Below are positions 1 through 8,985 of a DNA stretch of 64,000 nt, one piece after another. The notes under the pieces were generated by a model. The model saw only the letters and a list, made by a program, of their open reading frames with translations, made no database searches and was not told the origin of the DNA. The stretch's first letter is position 1, and the number at the start of each line of letters is the position of its first letter. A program made the position numbers and the translations under genes. Location: positions 1 to 64,000 of the forward strand of contig USAJ01000008.1 in assembly GCA_900552685.1 (NCBI GenBank). The letters run 5' to 3'. Source of the DNA: an uncultured Collinsella sp. GTDB taxonomy: Bacteria > Actinomycetota > Coriobacteriia > Coriobacteriales > Coriobacteriaceae.

Positions 1-58
1 CGGGTGCCCTACCGGGAGTAGCCCCGACGGTTGACAAAACTATAGGAACACCCAACGG

Positions 59-2863
59 TTAGTTCAGCGCTTCGGCACAACGCTTGCAGATATGCGCGTG
101 GCCGTTGTACTCGCCGACGGTGGTGCGATAGTTCCAGCAACGGTCGCAGCACTCGCCCTCGGCAGCTTCAATGGCAACGGAGAGTTCCTCGCCCTGGGTC
201 AGCTCAACATCGGAGACGATGTAGAACTCGGCCAGGTCGACGGCCTTATCACCGGTCAGCAGCGCGTACATCTCGGCGGGAACGACCGCCTTGACGCGGA
301 CCTGCTGGCTCTTAGTGAAGGTGCCGGCAGAACGGGCATCCTCAAGGGCCTTGGTCACGGCGCTACGGAGCTCGAGCGAAGCCTCGAGCACGCCCTCAAA
401 CTCATTGGCCTCGTCGACCGTGATGGGCGACTTGTACCAATCGAGCAGCGCGGCGTACTTCTGGTGATCGACGCAGCCGGCGGGCGCATATGCCATGGCC
501 TCGTCGACGGTATAGGACAGGATCGGCTGCAGGTCGCGCATGAGCATCGAGAAGAGCTCGGCCAGCACGGTCTGGGCACTGCGGCGCTCGAGCGAGCCGG
601 GCTTGTCGCAGTACAGACGATCCTTCAGGGCGTCGAGATACACGTTGGAAAGCTCGGTAACCACGAAGTCATAGAGCGCACGGTAGGCGCGCGGGAACTC
701 ATAGCTGGCGTAGGCGTCGTCGACCTCGGCCTGGACCTGGGTCAGACGGGCAACCATGAGCTTGTCGAGCGGCAGCAGGTCGGCAAAGGCGACGCCGTCG
801 GTCTCGGGCTCAAACTGACCCTCGAGCTCGGAGAGCAAGAAGCGCAGCGTGTTGCGGAAACGACGATAGGCATCGGACGTACGAGCGAGAATCTCATGGT
901 CGATGGAGACGTCGGAGCTGGTGTCGACGGAGGCAACCCAGAGACGGATGATGTCAGCGCCCATCTCGTCGCAGACCTTGTTGGGGTCGATGACGTTGCC
1001 GAGCGACTTGGACATCTTGCGGCCCTGGCCATCGAGCGTGAAGCCCTGCGAGACGACCGCCTTGTACGGAGCATGGCCGTTGGCACCCACCGAGGTGAGC
1101 AGCGAGCTCTGGAACCAACCGCGATGCTGGTCGGAGCCCTCGAGATACACGTCAGCCGGGTACTCAAGCTCGGGTCGATACTCGCAGACGGCCTTCCAGG
1201 ACACGCCGGAGTCCCACCACACGTCGAGAATGTCCTTATCAGCCTTGAGGTGATGGCCGCCACACTTGGGGCAAACGCAAGCCTCGCCCAGGTAACTCTC
1301 GGGAGCGTCGGTGAACCAGGCGTCGGAGCCCTTCTCGTGGAAGAGCTTGATGACGGCGTCGAGCGTGGCGTCGTTCATGACCTTCTCGCCGCAGTCGGCG
1401 CAAGTGTAGCTGGGGATAGGCACGCCCCAGTTGCGCTGACGGCTGATGCACCAGTCGGGACGCTGCTCGACCATGGCGCCGATGCGGTTGGCCGCGTGGG
1501 CCGGATACCACTTGACGTTCTCGCGGACCTCTTTGCCAGCCTGCTCGCGCAAACCGGTCTTGTCCATAGAGACAAACCACTGGTCGGTAGCACGGAAGAG
1601 CACCGGGTGCTTGCAGCGCCAGCAGTGCGGATAGCTGTGCGTGATCTTCTTCTCGAGGACTAGGGTACCGCGCTCGCGCAGGAACTCGATGATGTGCGGG
1701 TTGGCCTCATCGGTGTCCATACCGCTGAAGGGGCCACCGGTGCCAAACTCCTCGCCGGTGTAGAACTTGCCGTCGTCATCGACCGGCATGCAGATGTCGG
1801 TGATGCCCTCCTTGAGGCAGGCAAAGTAGTCGTCGACGCCGTGGCCGGGCGAGTTGTGGACAATACCGGTACCGTCATCGACACCGACGTAATCGGCCAG
1901 CAGCGCCACGCCCTCGACACCGTCGAAGATCGGCTGCTTGTAGTGGATGTGGTGGAAGGTCTCGGCGGGAACCACATAGGGCTTGCCGTCGACCATAACC
2001 GGAGTGTACTCCCAGCCAAACTCCTCGCAGCACTTAGGAGCCAGGTCCTCGAGCATGACCTCGGCGCGGCCGTCGTGCTCAACGGCGACGTAGGCGGCGC
2101 CGGGCTTGAGGGAAACTGCCTGGTCGGAGGGGATGGTCCACGGCGTGGTCGTCCAGATGATAAAGTCGACCGGGCCGTCGAAGTTCTCGAGACCGGCGGG
2201 CTTGGAGGTCATCTCAAAGCGCACGAAGATGGACGGGCTCGTCTCGTCGGAGTACTCGATCTCAGCCTCGGCCAGCGCGGTGTGGCAGTGCTTGCACCAG
2301 TGGACGGGCTTGTGGCCGCGATAGATCATGCCCTTGTCGAACATGGCCTTGAAGACCTCAATGTCGGCGGCGTCATGCTGGTGATAGAGCGTCAGATACG
2401 GGTTGTCCCAGTCGCCAAGCACGCCAAGGCGACGGAAGCCAGCCTTCTGGAGCTCGATGTTCTCGACAGCGAACTTGTTGCAAAGCTCGCGGATCTTAGC
2501 CGTGGAGGTCTGGTTGAACTTCTCGGTGCCGAGCTTCTCCTCGACCTTATGTTCGATCGGCTGACCGTGGCAGTCCCAACCGGGAACATAGGGAACCTCA
2601 TAGCCCTGCATCATCCAGTAACGGTTGATCATGTCCTTGGAGATCTTGTTCATGGCGTGGCCGATGTGGATCGGGCCGTTGGCGTACGGAGGGCCGTCGT
2701 GCAGCACGAACTTCTTGTGACCCTCGTTCTTCTTTAGAACTTGCTCGTAGACCTTGTTGTCCTGCCAGTCCTTGAGTCGCTTTGGCTCGGACTTGGAAAG
2801 ACCGGCACGCATGGGAAATCCGGTTTTGGGCAGATTCATCGTCTGCTTGTACTCGTTTGCCAC
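59..2863 (-). CDS. ileS: Isoleucyl-tRNA synthetase
   Basis: Class I aminoacyl-tRNA synthetase that charges tRNA-Ile in the cytoplasm. At 934 aa it has normal length for a bacterial IleS. The HIGH motif is at residues 66-69, preceded by the usual HDGPPYANG, and the KMSKS motif lies in the segment GRKMSKSLGNV. The C-terminus has the zinc-binding pair CDRC...CKRC. The start is GTG at 2863 with an AAAGGGG ribosome-binding site just upstream. The gene is monocistronic as far as visible and is preceded by a T-box leader reading an Ile codon, so its expression should respond to uncharged tRNA-Ile. Confidence 0.98.
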   Translation of the reverse strand: MANEYKQTMNLPKTGFPMRAGLSKSEPKRLKDWQDNKVYEQVLKKNEGHKKFVLHDGPPYANGPIHIGHAMNKISKDMINRYWMMQGYEVPYVPGWDCHGQPIEHKVEEKLGTEKFNQTSTAKIRELCNKFAVENIELQKAGFRRLGVLGDWDNPYLTLYHQHDAADIEVFKAMFDKGMIYRGHKPVHWCKHCHTALAEAEIEYSDETSPSIFVRFEMTSKPAGLENFDGPVDFIIWTTTPWTIPSDQAVSLKPGAAYVAVEHDGRAEVMLEDLAPKCCEEFGWEYTPVMVDGKPYVVPAETFHHIHYKQPIFDGVEGVALLADYVGVDDGTGIVHNSPGHGVDDYFACLKEGITDICMPVDDDGKFYTGEEFGTGGPFSGMDTDEANPHIIEFLRERGTLVLEKKITHSYPHCWRCKHPVLFRATDQWFVSMDKTGLREQAGKEVRENVKWYPAHAANRIGAMVEQRPDWCISRQRNWGVPIPSYTCADCGEKVMNDATLDAVIKLFHEKGSDAWFTDAPESYLGEACVCPKCGGHHLKADKDILDVWWDSGVSWKAVCEYRPELEYPADVYLEGSDQHRGWFQSSLLTSVGANGHAPYKAVVSQGFTLDGQGRKMSKSLGNVIDPNKVCDEMGADIIRLWVASVDTSSDVSIDHEILARTSDAYRRFRNTLRFLLSELEGQFEPETDGVAFADLLPLDKLMVARLTQVQAEVDDAYASYEFPRAYRALYDFVVTELSNVYLDALKDRLYCDKPGSLERRSAQTVLAELFSMLMRDLQPILSYTVDEAMAYAPAGCVDHQKYAALLDWYKSPITVDEANEFEGVLEASLELRSAVTKALEDARSAGTFTKSQQVRVKAVVPAEMYALLTGDKAVDLAEFYIVSDVELTQGEELSVAIEAAEGECCDRCWNYRTTVGEYNGHAHICKRCAEALN

Positions 2864-2906
2864 GGTACCCCTTTCTTGTCATGGGCGCGCACGCCCTCTG
2901 GGCACC

Positions 2907-2946
2907 AAAAAAGCGCCCGTCCCTACAAGCTGGGACGAAGCGCCAC
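2907..2946 (-). terminator. Regulated terminator of the ileS T-box
   Basis: On the minus strand a GC-rich stem (GGCGC..CGTCCC paired with GGGACG..GCGC) closes over an AGCTTGT loop and is followed by six T. It lies 44 nt before the ileS start and is the expected terminator of the T-box switch. Confidence 0.8.
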
Positions 2947-3216
2947 AAAACGGACAGTCTGTCCGTAAAAGCTCTTCGCTTAACCACCCAGCTTAGATGC
3001 CCTCGCTCGCGTCGCCGCGCGCTCGCATCCGTTACTCGGCTGGTCTGTATCGACGACCATCTCGGCGATGTCTACTAAGACGAACCTGCGCGGCACGTCC
3101 GTTGGGACCGCAGCTCCGGGGTGATTTTCATCGGTCGCATGCACGGGTTCTCAGCGCTCCCCGCTCTCTGTAGCATGCGGACGGCCGACTACTCGTCCCC
3201 ATCAACGCTTATGCGG
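2907..3216 (-). promoter_or_regulatory. T-box leader of ileS (Ile specifier ATC)
   Basis: Read on the minus strand, the leader starts with the Stem I signature GGGGACGAGTAG (about 3202-3189). The apical-loop element AGAGAGC...GCTGAGAACCC follows, then a specifier segment GAAAATCACC in which ATC (3125-3123) is an isoleucine codon followed by A. The acceptor-binding part is GGGTGGTTAAGCG (2989-2977). It keeps the TGGT that pairs with the tRNA 3' end but lacks the usual ACCGCG continuation. A terminator hairpin follows directly. Order, specifier and downstream gene agree, so I am confident of the class. The exact 5' end is uncertain. Confidence 0.88.
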
Positions 3217-3349
3217 AGTATGCTAGCACGTTCAGCGCCGGCGAAAAACCCTCAACACTGGTTTTATACGTTCGAAATTTCTCGCGGCTGTGGACCTTCT
3301 CTTGGAGCAAAATACCTGAAAGCACTTTATCGAACGAAAGAAGGTTGCT

Positions 3350-4432
3350 ATGCGCACGATTGGAATGAGCGACTACACCGTTGGCGAGGATTGTTTTACC
3401 GAGTTGCCCGCCGCGCTGGCAGAGTACGGAGCGACCAAGGTCGCCATCATCGGCGGCAAGCGAGCCCTGGCTGCGGCGCTGCCGGGCATCGAGGCTGCGC
3501 TGGCAGGCACCGACGTCGAGATTCTGGAGACGCGCGTCTACGGCACCAACAGCACGCGCGCCAATATCGCCAAGGTCGTGAACTCCCCCGCTTGCCAGCA
3601 GGCAGACGTGCTTATCGCCTGTGGCGGCGGCAAGGCACTCGACACCGTGAAGACCGCAGCCATCGAGCTCAAGAAGATCGTCTTCACCGTCCCGACGATC
3701 TGTTCCAACTGCTCGGCCGCGACCGCCATTGCCGTCGTGTACAACGACGACGGCTCGCTCGAGGGATATTCGTACCCCAACCGACCTGCGCATATCTTCA
3801 TCAACCCCAAGATTATCGCCGAAGCTCCGGCGGAGTACTTCTGGGCCGGCGTGGGCGATGCCCTGTCCAAGCAGCCCGAGGTCGAATACGCCACGAGCGC
3901 CGGTAATTTGGAGCATACCGCCGGTCTTGGCCTGGCACTCGCCCACACCTGCTCCGAGCCGCTGTTTACTTATGGCGTCCAGGGTCTTGAGGACGTGCGC
4001 CGGAATCTGTCGAGCGAGGCCGTCAAGCAGATCGCGCTCGACATCGTGGTCAACACGGGCTATGTCTCGAACCTGACCAACCAAAACGATTACTACTACA
4101 ACTCGAGCGTGGCGCACGCGTTCTACAATGCGACGTGCAGCATTCCGCGCGAGGGAACCTATCTGCACGGTGAGGTCGTGAGCCTGGGCGTGCTCGTGCT
4201 GTTTGCCTATACGGGCGATACCGAGAGCCTTGAACGCTACGCCGCCTTTAACAAGCAGATGGGCCTGCCCGTAACGCTTGAGCAGGTCGGACTTTCCGAG
4301 GCCGACATCCCTGCCCTGTGCGAATACGCACACGCCACCAACGAGTGGAAGCAAGGCAACCCGGAGCCCTTCACCGACGAAAAGTTCGCCGCCGCCATCA
4401 AGGCTGCCAACGCCTACGGCCACACGCTCTAG
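3350..4432 (+). CDS. Iron-containing alcohol dehydrogenase family, GldA-like
   Basis: A 360 aa NAD(P)-dependent polyol dehydrogenase of the glycerol dehydrogenase branch. The Rossmann part has CGGGKALDTVK, the GGGxxxD nucleotide-binding motif. Candidate metal ligands are the Asp in GVGDALSKQPE and the His residues in SSVAHAFYN and TYLHGEVVSLG, as in GldA. The substrate may be glycerol or another small polyol; glycerol-1-phosphate dehydrogenases are more distant alternatives. ATG at 3350 follows an AGAAGG site with good spacing. It is divergent from ileS and ends at a strong bidirectional terminator, so it is probably a single-gene unit. Confidence 0.85.
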   Translation: MRTIGMSDYTVGEDCFTELPAALAEYGATKVAIIGGKRALAAALPGIEAALAGTDVEILETRVYGTNSTRANIAKVVNSPACQQADVLIACGGGKALDTVKTAAIELKKIVFTVPTICSNCSAATAIAVVYNDDGSLEGYSYPNRPAHIFINPKIIAEAPAEYFWAGVGDALSKQPEVEYATSAGNLEHTAGLGLALAHTCSEPLFTYGVQGLEDVRRNLSSEAVKQIALDIVVNTGYVSNLTNQNDYYYNSSVAHAFYNATCSIPREGTYLHGEVVSLGVLVLFAYTGDTESLERYAAFNKQMGLPVTLEQVGLSEADIPALCEYAHATNEWKQGNPEPFTDEKFAAAIKAANAYGHTL

Positions 4433-4441
4433 GCCTAGCCC

Positions 4442-4485
4442 AAAACCACCACAAGGGAGCAGTGCCCTTGTGGTGGTTTTTTATT
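4442..4485. terminator. Bidirectional intrinsic terminator
   Basis: A perfect 15-bp stem (AAACCACCACAAGGG and its complement) with a 6-nt loop and six T on the plus side, four T on the minus side. It separates the convergent dehydrogenase and DUF523 genes. The DUF523 stop codon overlaps its T-run. Confidence 0.93.
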
Positions 4486-4936
4486 GCTCCAGCATGCTGG
4501 GGTCGAACTCGCAAGCTGGTATGACGCGATAGCCGTGACGCAGCAACAGATCAACGAAGACGCCGTTGCCCGCGGTGAGCGTACCGCTAAAGGTACCGTC
4601 GTAGATGCGACCCGCGCCGCACGAGGGACTACGGTCCTGCAGGATGCACGCGGCGATCTCTTCCGGCCCGCCCGCCTGCTCGCACATATCGAGCGCACGT
4701 TGGGCACCCAGGCGAAATTCGCGATCAACCGAGATGCCCTCGCAGGTACGAACCTCGCCGTTCACAATCTCGGACGGCTTGCGCGGCGTGGGCAGGCCGC
4801 CAAAGACCTCGGGGCACACGAGGAGGACCTCGGTCCCCGTGCGCTCGCAAGCCTCGACCAACGCGCGGTGGTAGTTATCGAGCCCGTTATACTTGCAGCT
4901 CTCGCCCATCAAGCAGGCGCTCACCACGATCTTCAT
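4481..4936 (-). CDS. DUF523 (YbbK-like) cysteine-rich protein
   Basis: A roughly 150 aa cytoplasmic protein with the DUF523 signature: SACLMGESCKYNG at the N-terminus, CPEVFGGLPTPR in the middle, and DRSPSCG near the C-terminus. Conserved cysteines suggest metal or Fe-S binding, but no reaction is established for the family. I chose ATG at 4936 (MKIVVS) because GAGAGGG lies seven bases upstream. Longer starts at 4942 and 4951 lack a usable site. It sits alone between two terminators. Confidence 0.85.
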   Translation of the reverse strand: MKIVVSACLMGESCKYNGLDNYHRALVEACERTGTEVLLVCPEVFGGLPTPRKPSEIVNGEVRTCEGISVDREFRLGAQRALDMCEQAGGPEEIAACILQDRSPSCGAGRIYDGTFSGTLTAGNGVFVDLLLRHGYRVIPACEFDPSMLEQ

Positions 4937-4953
4937 TTCCATCCCTCTCAAGC

Positions 4954-4991
4954 AAAACGCCCCATTTGAGAAAGCTGCTCAAATGGGGCGT
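4954..4991 (-). terminator. Intrinsic terminator after ftsH
   Basis: On the minus strand ACGCCCCATTTGAG pairs perfectly with its complement over a seven-base loop, followed by TTTT. It is 27 bases beyond the ftsH stop codon. Confidence 0.88.
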
Positions 4992-5017
4992 CGGCGTTTA
5001 CTGGCTCGGCCGCGGCG

Positions 5018-6925
5018 TTACTGCTGCTTGGGCATCAGCGGGTTCTCACGCGTGAGGAGATTCATGAACTCCTCGCCCGTGATCGTCTCCTTCTTGTACA
5101 GATAACGAGCCAGCTCGTGGAGCTTGAACTTGTTTTCCTTGAGGATCTGCAGGGCGCGGTCGTGCGCATCCTCAATCAACTTGGCGACAATTGCGTCCAC
5201 ACGCTCGGCCGTACCGGGGGCGCAGGTGAGCGACGTATCCTGGTTGAGGTACGCATTCTGGACGGTACCGAGCGCCATCATGCCAAACTCGTCGGACATA
5301 CCAAAGCGCGTCACCATGTTGCGGGCGAGCTTGGTGGCCTGCTCGATATCGTTGGCGGCACCGGTCGTCATCTCGCCAAAGATGAGCTCCTCGGCCGCGC
5401 GACCACCGCAGTAGACGGCGAGCTTATCCAGGACCTCCTGGCGCGTGGTCAGGAAGCGCTCGTCCTCCTCGACCTGCATGGTGTAGCCCAGGGCACCGCT
5501 CGTGCGCGGAACGATGGTGATCTTCGTGACCGGCGCAGAGCCCTTCTGGCGAGCGGCAACAATGGCATGGCCGATCTCATGGTAGGAAACGACCTGCTTC
5601 TCGTGGTCGGAAAGCACCGTGGACTTACGCTGTTGGCCGGCAATGACGACCTCCACCGACTCCTCGAAGTCGTCCTGGGTTGCACGCTTGCGACCTTCGC
5701 GAACGGCGCGCAGGGCGCCCTCGTTAATGATATTGGCCAAATCGGCGCCCGAGGCACCAGGCGTGGCGCGGGCAATCGCGGTCAGATCGATCGGCGGCTG
5801 GGTCTTCACGCTCTTGGCGTGCAGCTCAAGGATATTCTTGCGACCGGTCAAATCGGGCAGCTCGACGGGAATGCGGCGGTCAAAGCGACCGGGACGCAAC
5901 AGAGCCGGGTCAAGGCTGTCGGGGCGGTTGGTTGCGGCAAGGACAACGATACCCTTGTGGTTATCGAAGCCATCCATCTCGGTCAGCAACTGATTGAGCG
6001 TCTGCTCGCGCTCGTCGTTGCCGCTAAAGCCGCCGCCATCGCGCTTCTTACCGATGGTATCGATCTCATCGATAAAGACGATACACGGGGCCTTTTCCTT
6101 GGCCTGCTTAAACAGGTCACGAACCTTAGCAGCGCCGCGACCAACAAACATCTCAACGAACTCAGAGCCCGAAATGCTAAAGAACGGAACACCGGCCTCG
6201 CCGGCAACAGCCTTGGCAAGCAGGGTCTTACCGGTACCCGGAGGGCCAACAAGGAGAGCACCGCGCGGCAGCTTGGCGCCGATCTCCTCGTAGCGCTGCG
6301 GCTTCTCCAGAAAGTCGACGACCTCCTTGAGAGACTCCTTGGCCTCTTCCTGGCCGGCGACGTCCTTAAAGGTCACGCCCACGTCCTTGGAGGCGATCAC
6401 GCGCGCGCCGGACTTACCCAGTCCGCCGCCGCCAAAACCGCCGCCGCCAAAGTTCATCGACGGGCCGTCATCGCCCATAGCCTTCTTCATGCGGCGGTTG
6501 AGCCACCAACCGATGAGGAAGAAAATCGCCATGGGAAGAATGAGTGTGAGCAGGTAGTAGGTCATCAAACCCGAGTTTTTATCGGGAACGACCGACTCCA
6601 GCGAGGCGCCAGACTCAAGCACGCGATCGGTAAAGCCCGCATCGTTCGGCACACCGGTCGTCTTATAGGCGATGTTCTCGTCCTCGCCCTTCTTGGTGTA
6701 ATAAATCGAGTAATCGTCCGTGTTGTACTCGACCTTGTCGACACTCTTCTTATCGAGCGCCTTGACAAACGTCGAGTAATCGGTCTTCGTAATCTGCTGC
6801 GTGTGACCGATGTTGGGGAACAGAACGGTCGAGAGCACGAGGTAGACGACGAAGGCGATGAGCACGTAGAGGATCATATTCCGTCTACGCTTGTTGTCAT
6901 CCATCTCCATCTGCTTGAACTCCAT
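5018..6925 (-). CDS. ftsH: ATP-dependent zinc metalloprotease FtsH
   Basis: Membrane-anchored AAA+ protease that degrades misassembled membrane proteins and short-lived regulators. It has 635 aa. A first membrane segment lies at about residues 17-35, an extracytoplasmic domain follows, and a second membrane segment is at about 119-141. A Gly-rich linker is at 159-170. Walker A is GPPGTGKT at 227-234, Walker B is CIVFIDEIDT, and the second region of homology is TNRPDSLDPALLRPGRFDRR. The zinc site is HEIGH at 449-453. The first ATG has no clear ribosome-binding site; codon 6 (ATG, with GGAG upstream) is a plausible alternative start. Confidence 0.97.
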   Translation of the reverse strand: MEFKQMEMDDNKRRRNMILYVLIAFVVYLVLSTVLFPNIGHTQQITKTDYSTFVKALDKKSVDKVEYNTDDYSIYYTKKGEDENIAYKTTGVPNDAGFTDRVLESGASLESVVPDKNSGLMTYYLLTLILPMAIFFLIGWWLNRRMKKAMGDDGPSMNFGGGGFGGGGLGKSGARVIASKDVGVTFKDVAGQEEAKESLKEVVDFLEKPQRYEEIGAKLPRGALLVGPPGTGKTLLAKAVAGEAGVPFFSISGSEFVEMFVGRGAAKVRDLFKQAKEKAPCIVFIDEIDTIGKKRDGGGFSGNDEREQTLNQLLTEMDGFDNHKGIVVLAATNRPDSLDPALLRPGRFDRRIPVELPDLTGRKNILELHAKSVKTQPPIDLTAIARATPGASGADLANIINEGALRAVREGRKRATQDDFEESVEVVIAGQQRKSTVLSDHEKQVVSYHEIGHAIVAARQKGSAPVTKITIVPRTSGALGYTMQVEEDERFLTTRQEVLDKLAVYCGGRAAEELIFGEMTTGAANDIEQATKLARNMVTRFGMSDEFGMMALGTVQNAYLNQDTSLTCAPGTAERVDAIVAKLIEDAHDRALQILKENKFKLHELARYLYKKETITGEEFMNLLTRENPLMPKQQ

Positions 6926-7002
6926 CTACTGGGGTTGATAATGGTTTCTAGAATACCCAACCCGAGCGACGATAAACCGACGCCGGGCACGAAAGGACAG
7001 AG

Positions 7003-7488
7003 ATGGCATCACTGTAAGTCGGCAAGGTTCAAATCTATACAGGCGACGGCAAGGGCAAGACGACGGCTGCGCTGGGGCTCGCGCTGCGCGCCACGGGCTA
7101 TGGACTTAACGTTCTTAGGCTGCAGTCTGCCAAGAAACTTCACTGCGCCGAGCATGATGCGGCGCCCCGTTTGGGTCTGCGCACCGTACAAGGCGACCAC
7201 GACACGCCCGAGGCCTGCGCGGCACAGATTCTGGAGCTAGCACGCGAGCAGATCTCGCAGGTCGATGCGCTCATCCTGGACGAACTCGGCGAAGCGATGC
7301 GCCGCGGCTTTGTAACGCGCAAGGATGTCGAAGCGCTGATCGCGATAAAGCCCGCCACCACGAAACTCGTGCTCCCCGGCCGCGGCTTGCTACCCCTCGC
7401 CGACCTTGCCGACCTAGTAACCGAAATGCGCCCCGTCAAACATTACTTCGATGAAGGTCTCCTAGCCCGCCAAGGCATCGAATACTAG
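7003..7488 (+). pseudogene. Corrinoid adenosyltransferase (CobO/BtuR-like) with a stop at codon 5
   Basis: Translation from ATG 7003, which has an AAAGGA site six bases upstream, gives M-A-S-L and then TAA at 7015-7017. The same frame then stays open to 7488. It encodes the CobO/BtuR P-loop YTGDGKGKTTAALGLALR, a DALILDELGEAMRRG Walker B segment and the LPGRGLLPLADLADLVTEM segment. The family transfers the adenosyl group of ATP to cob(I)alamin. No ATG, GTG or TTG lies between the stop and the P-loop; the next possible start (TTG 7171) is beyond it. The gene is either inactivated, uses an unusual start, or carries a sequencing error. At 161 codons it is short for the family. Confidence 0.7.
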
Positions 7489-7513
7489 CCATTGGGGACG
7501 TCCCGAATGGCTA
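7486..7513. repeat. Imperfect palindrome related to the one at 27821
   Basis: TAGCCATTGGGGACGTCCC continues into GAATGGCTA, a near-perfect inverted repeat. It shares the core CATTGGGGACGTCCC with the perfect palindrome at 27821-27844. It lies where the CobO-like and MATE genes converge, so it may act as a T-less terminator or be a dispersed repeat. Confidence 0.6.
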
Positions 7514-8860
7514 GGCGGTGGCGCGACCTAGCCAGTTGCCGCTGTGGTGGTAGATGGTGAACATGGTTGCGGTGATGAGCCAGGTTACGGGGTAGACCAG
7601 CAGTAGATGCTCGAGCGACGGATCGAAGGGCATGATCGCAAACACCCAAATCACTCTGAGTACGACGGTGCCAAAGATGGTGAGCATCATAGGCTGCAGA
7701 CTCACGCCGGCGCCGCGGATGGAACCCGAGGCGTTCTCGATAATCGAGAAAATCGCATAGAACGGCGCAATGAAATGGAGGATGGTCGTGGTGTACGCCG
7801 AAATCGAAGCATCGTCGACAAACAAACGCGACAGCGGGCCCGAGAACACCAGCAGCACGGCAGACAGGCCACCAATGAGCATAAACGACAGCACGAGCGA
7901 CGTATGGTAGCCCTTGCGCATGCGCTCGTAGTTGCGCGCGCCAAAGTTCTGCGCCGAGAACGTGGTGATCGACACGCCAAGCGCCTCGGTAACCATCCAG
8001 ACAATGCCATCTAGGCGGCCCGAAAGACCCCACGCCGTGGTGACATCGGCGCCAAACGAGTTGACCGACACCTGAATCAAAACGTTGGAAATCGAATACG
8101 CAGCAGACTGAAAACCAAGCGGCAGACCACACGAGATCATGCTCTTACAAATGCCAGGATCAATGCCGAGTTTGGACAGTGAAAGTCGCCACGCACCCGG
8201 TGCGTGCATCATACGAATCACGATCATCGTGGCATTGGAGCAAATGGTCAGCGCCACCGCGATGCCGCAGCCCAGAGCCTCCATATGAAGCACAGCAACG
8301 AAGATGACATCCAGCACCGCATTAACAAGGCAGCCGGAAGCGATAATCACAGCAGGCCCGCGCGTGTCGCCCACGGCGCGCAGCAGTGCCGTTCCCATAT
8401 TGAGTAGCAGCGCCGCAACCATGGCGGCAAAATAGCAACGAGCATAGGCCACGCCCTCGGCCAATAGTTCATGCGGCGTGTTCATAAGCACCAGCATGGG
8501 CTCAACGAACACTATGCCAAGAATCGAGAAAACGATACCGCCCACCAGCGCGAGCGTCATGGCCGTATGGACCGAACGGCTCAGTCGCTCATCATCGTGC
8601 TGGCCAAAATACTGACCGGTAATGACCGCGCAGCCGGCGCCGACGCCAACGCAAAAGCCAATGCAGAGCTCGGTGAGCACCATCGTGGCCTGGATGCCGC
8701 CCAATGCGAGCTTACCGCCAAACTGGCCGACGATATAGGTACCGATAAGCGTGTAGGCCTGCTGAAAAAACGAGCTAAAGAAGATGGGAACGCACAGCGA
8801 CAGCAATTGCTGCCAAATAACACCTTGCGTTACATCGATAGCCGTAGATTTCTTAGCCAC
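7511..8860 (-). CDS. MATE family efflux transporter
   Basis: Integral membrane exporter of about 449 aa with twelve predicted hydrophobic segments in two similar halves. This matches the MATE drug/sodium antiporters, which expel cationic compounds. Typical features are QQAYTLIGTYIVGQFGG in the first helices, CVGVGAGCAVITGQYFGQ, and the repeated GLPLGFQSAAYSISN and NFGARNYERMRKGYH in the second half. I chose GTG 8860 (VAKKSTAI) because GGGGAGGG lies just upstream; an 11-residue longer frame has no site. The substrate cannot be told. It is monocistronic. Confidence 0.92.
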   Translation of the reverse strand: MAKKSTAIDVTQGVIWQQLLSLCVPIFFSSFFQQAYTLIGTYIVGQFGGKLALGGIQATMVLTELCIGFCVGVGAGCAVITGQYFGQHDDERLSRSVHTAMTLALVGGIVFSILGIVFVEPMLVLMNTPHELLAEGVAYARCYFAAMVAALLLNMGTALLRAVGDTRGPAVIIASGCLVNAVLDVIFVAVLHMEALGCGIAVALTICSNATMIVIRMMHAPGAWRLSLSKLGIDPGICKSMISCGLPLGFQSAAYSISNVLIQVSVNSFGADVTTAWGLSGRLDGIVWMVTEALGVSITTFSAQNFGARNYERMRKGYHTSLVLSFMLIGGLSAVLLVFSGPLSRLFVDDASISAYTTTILHFIAPFYAIFSIIENASGSIRGAGVSLQPMMLTIFGTVVLRVIWVFAIMPFDPSLEHLLLVYPVTWLITATMFTIYHHSGNWLGRATA

Positions 8861-8985
8861 ACGCCCTCCCCACAAGCATACGACAAACAACAAAACAGCA
8901 ATTTAAAACCAAAGCCAAAACCAGCTTAGCACCGACTGGCGGCGACCGAAACACCTCGAATTAGAGCGCGGTGCGGAATAACTGC

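Noticed and set aside
92..1663. Long plus-strand open frame opposite ileS
   Set aside because: It is an antisense shadow of a high-GC gene. It has no family features, and the opposite strand is a clear IleS. The same holds for long frames opposite ftsH, infB, nusA and leuS.
3121..3906. Plus-strand frame overlapping the GldA-like gene start
   Set aside because: It runs through the T-box region and then the dehydrogenase in another frame. It has no ribosome-binding site and no recognisable motif.
5117..7240. 707-codon plus-strand frame opposite ftsH
   Set aside because: The protein has low-complexity, Arg/Leu/Gly-rich text typical of antisense frames. The minus strand encodes a complete FtsH.
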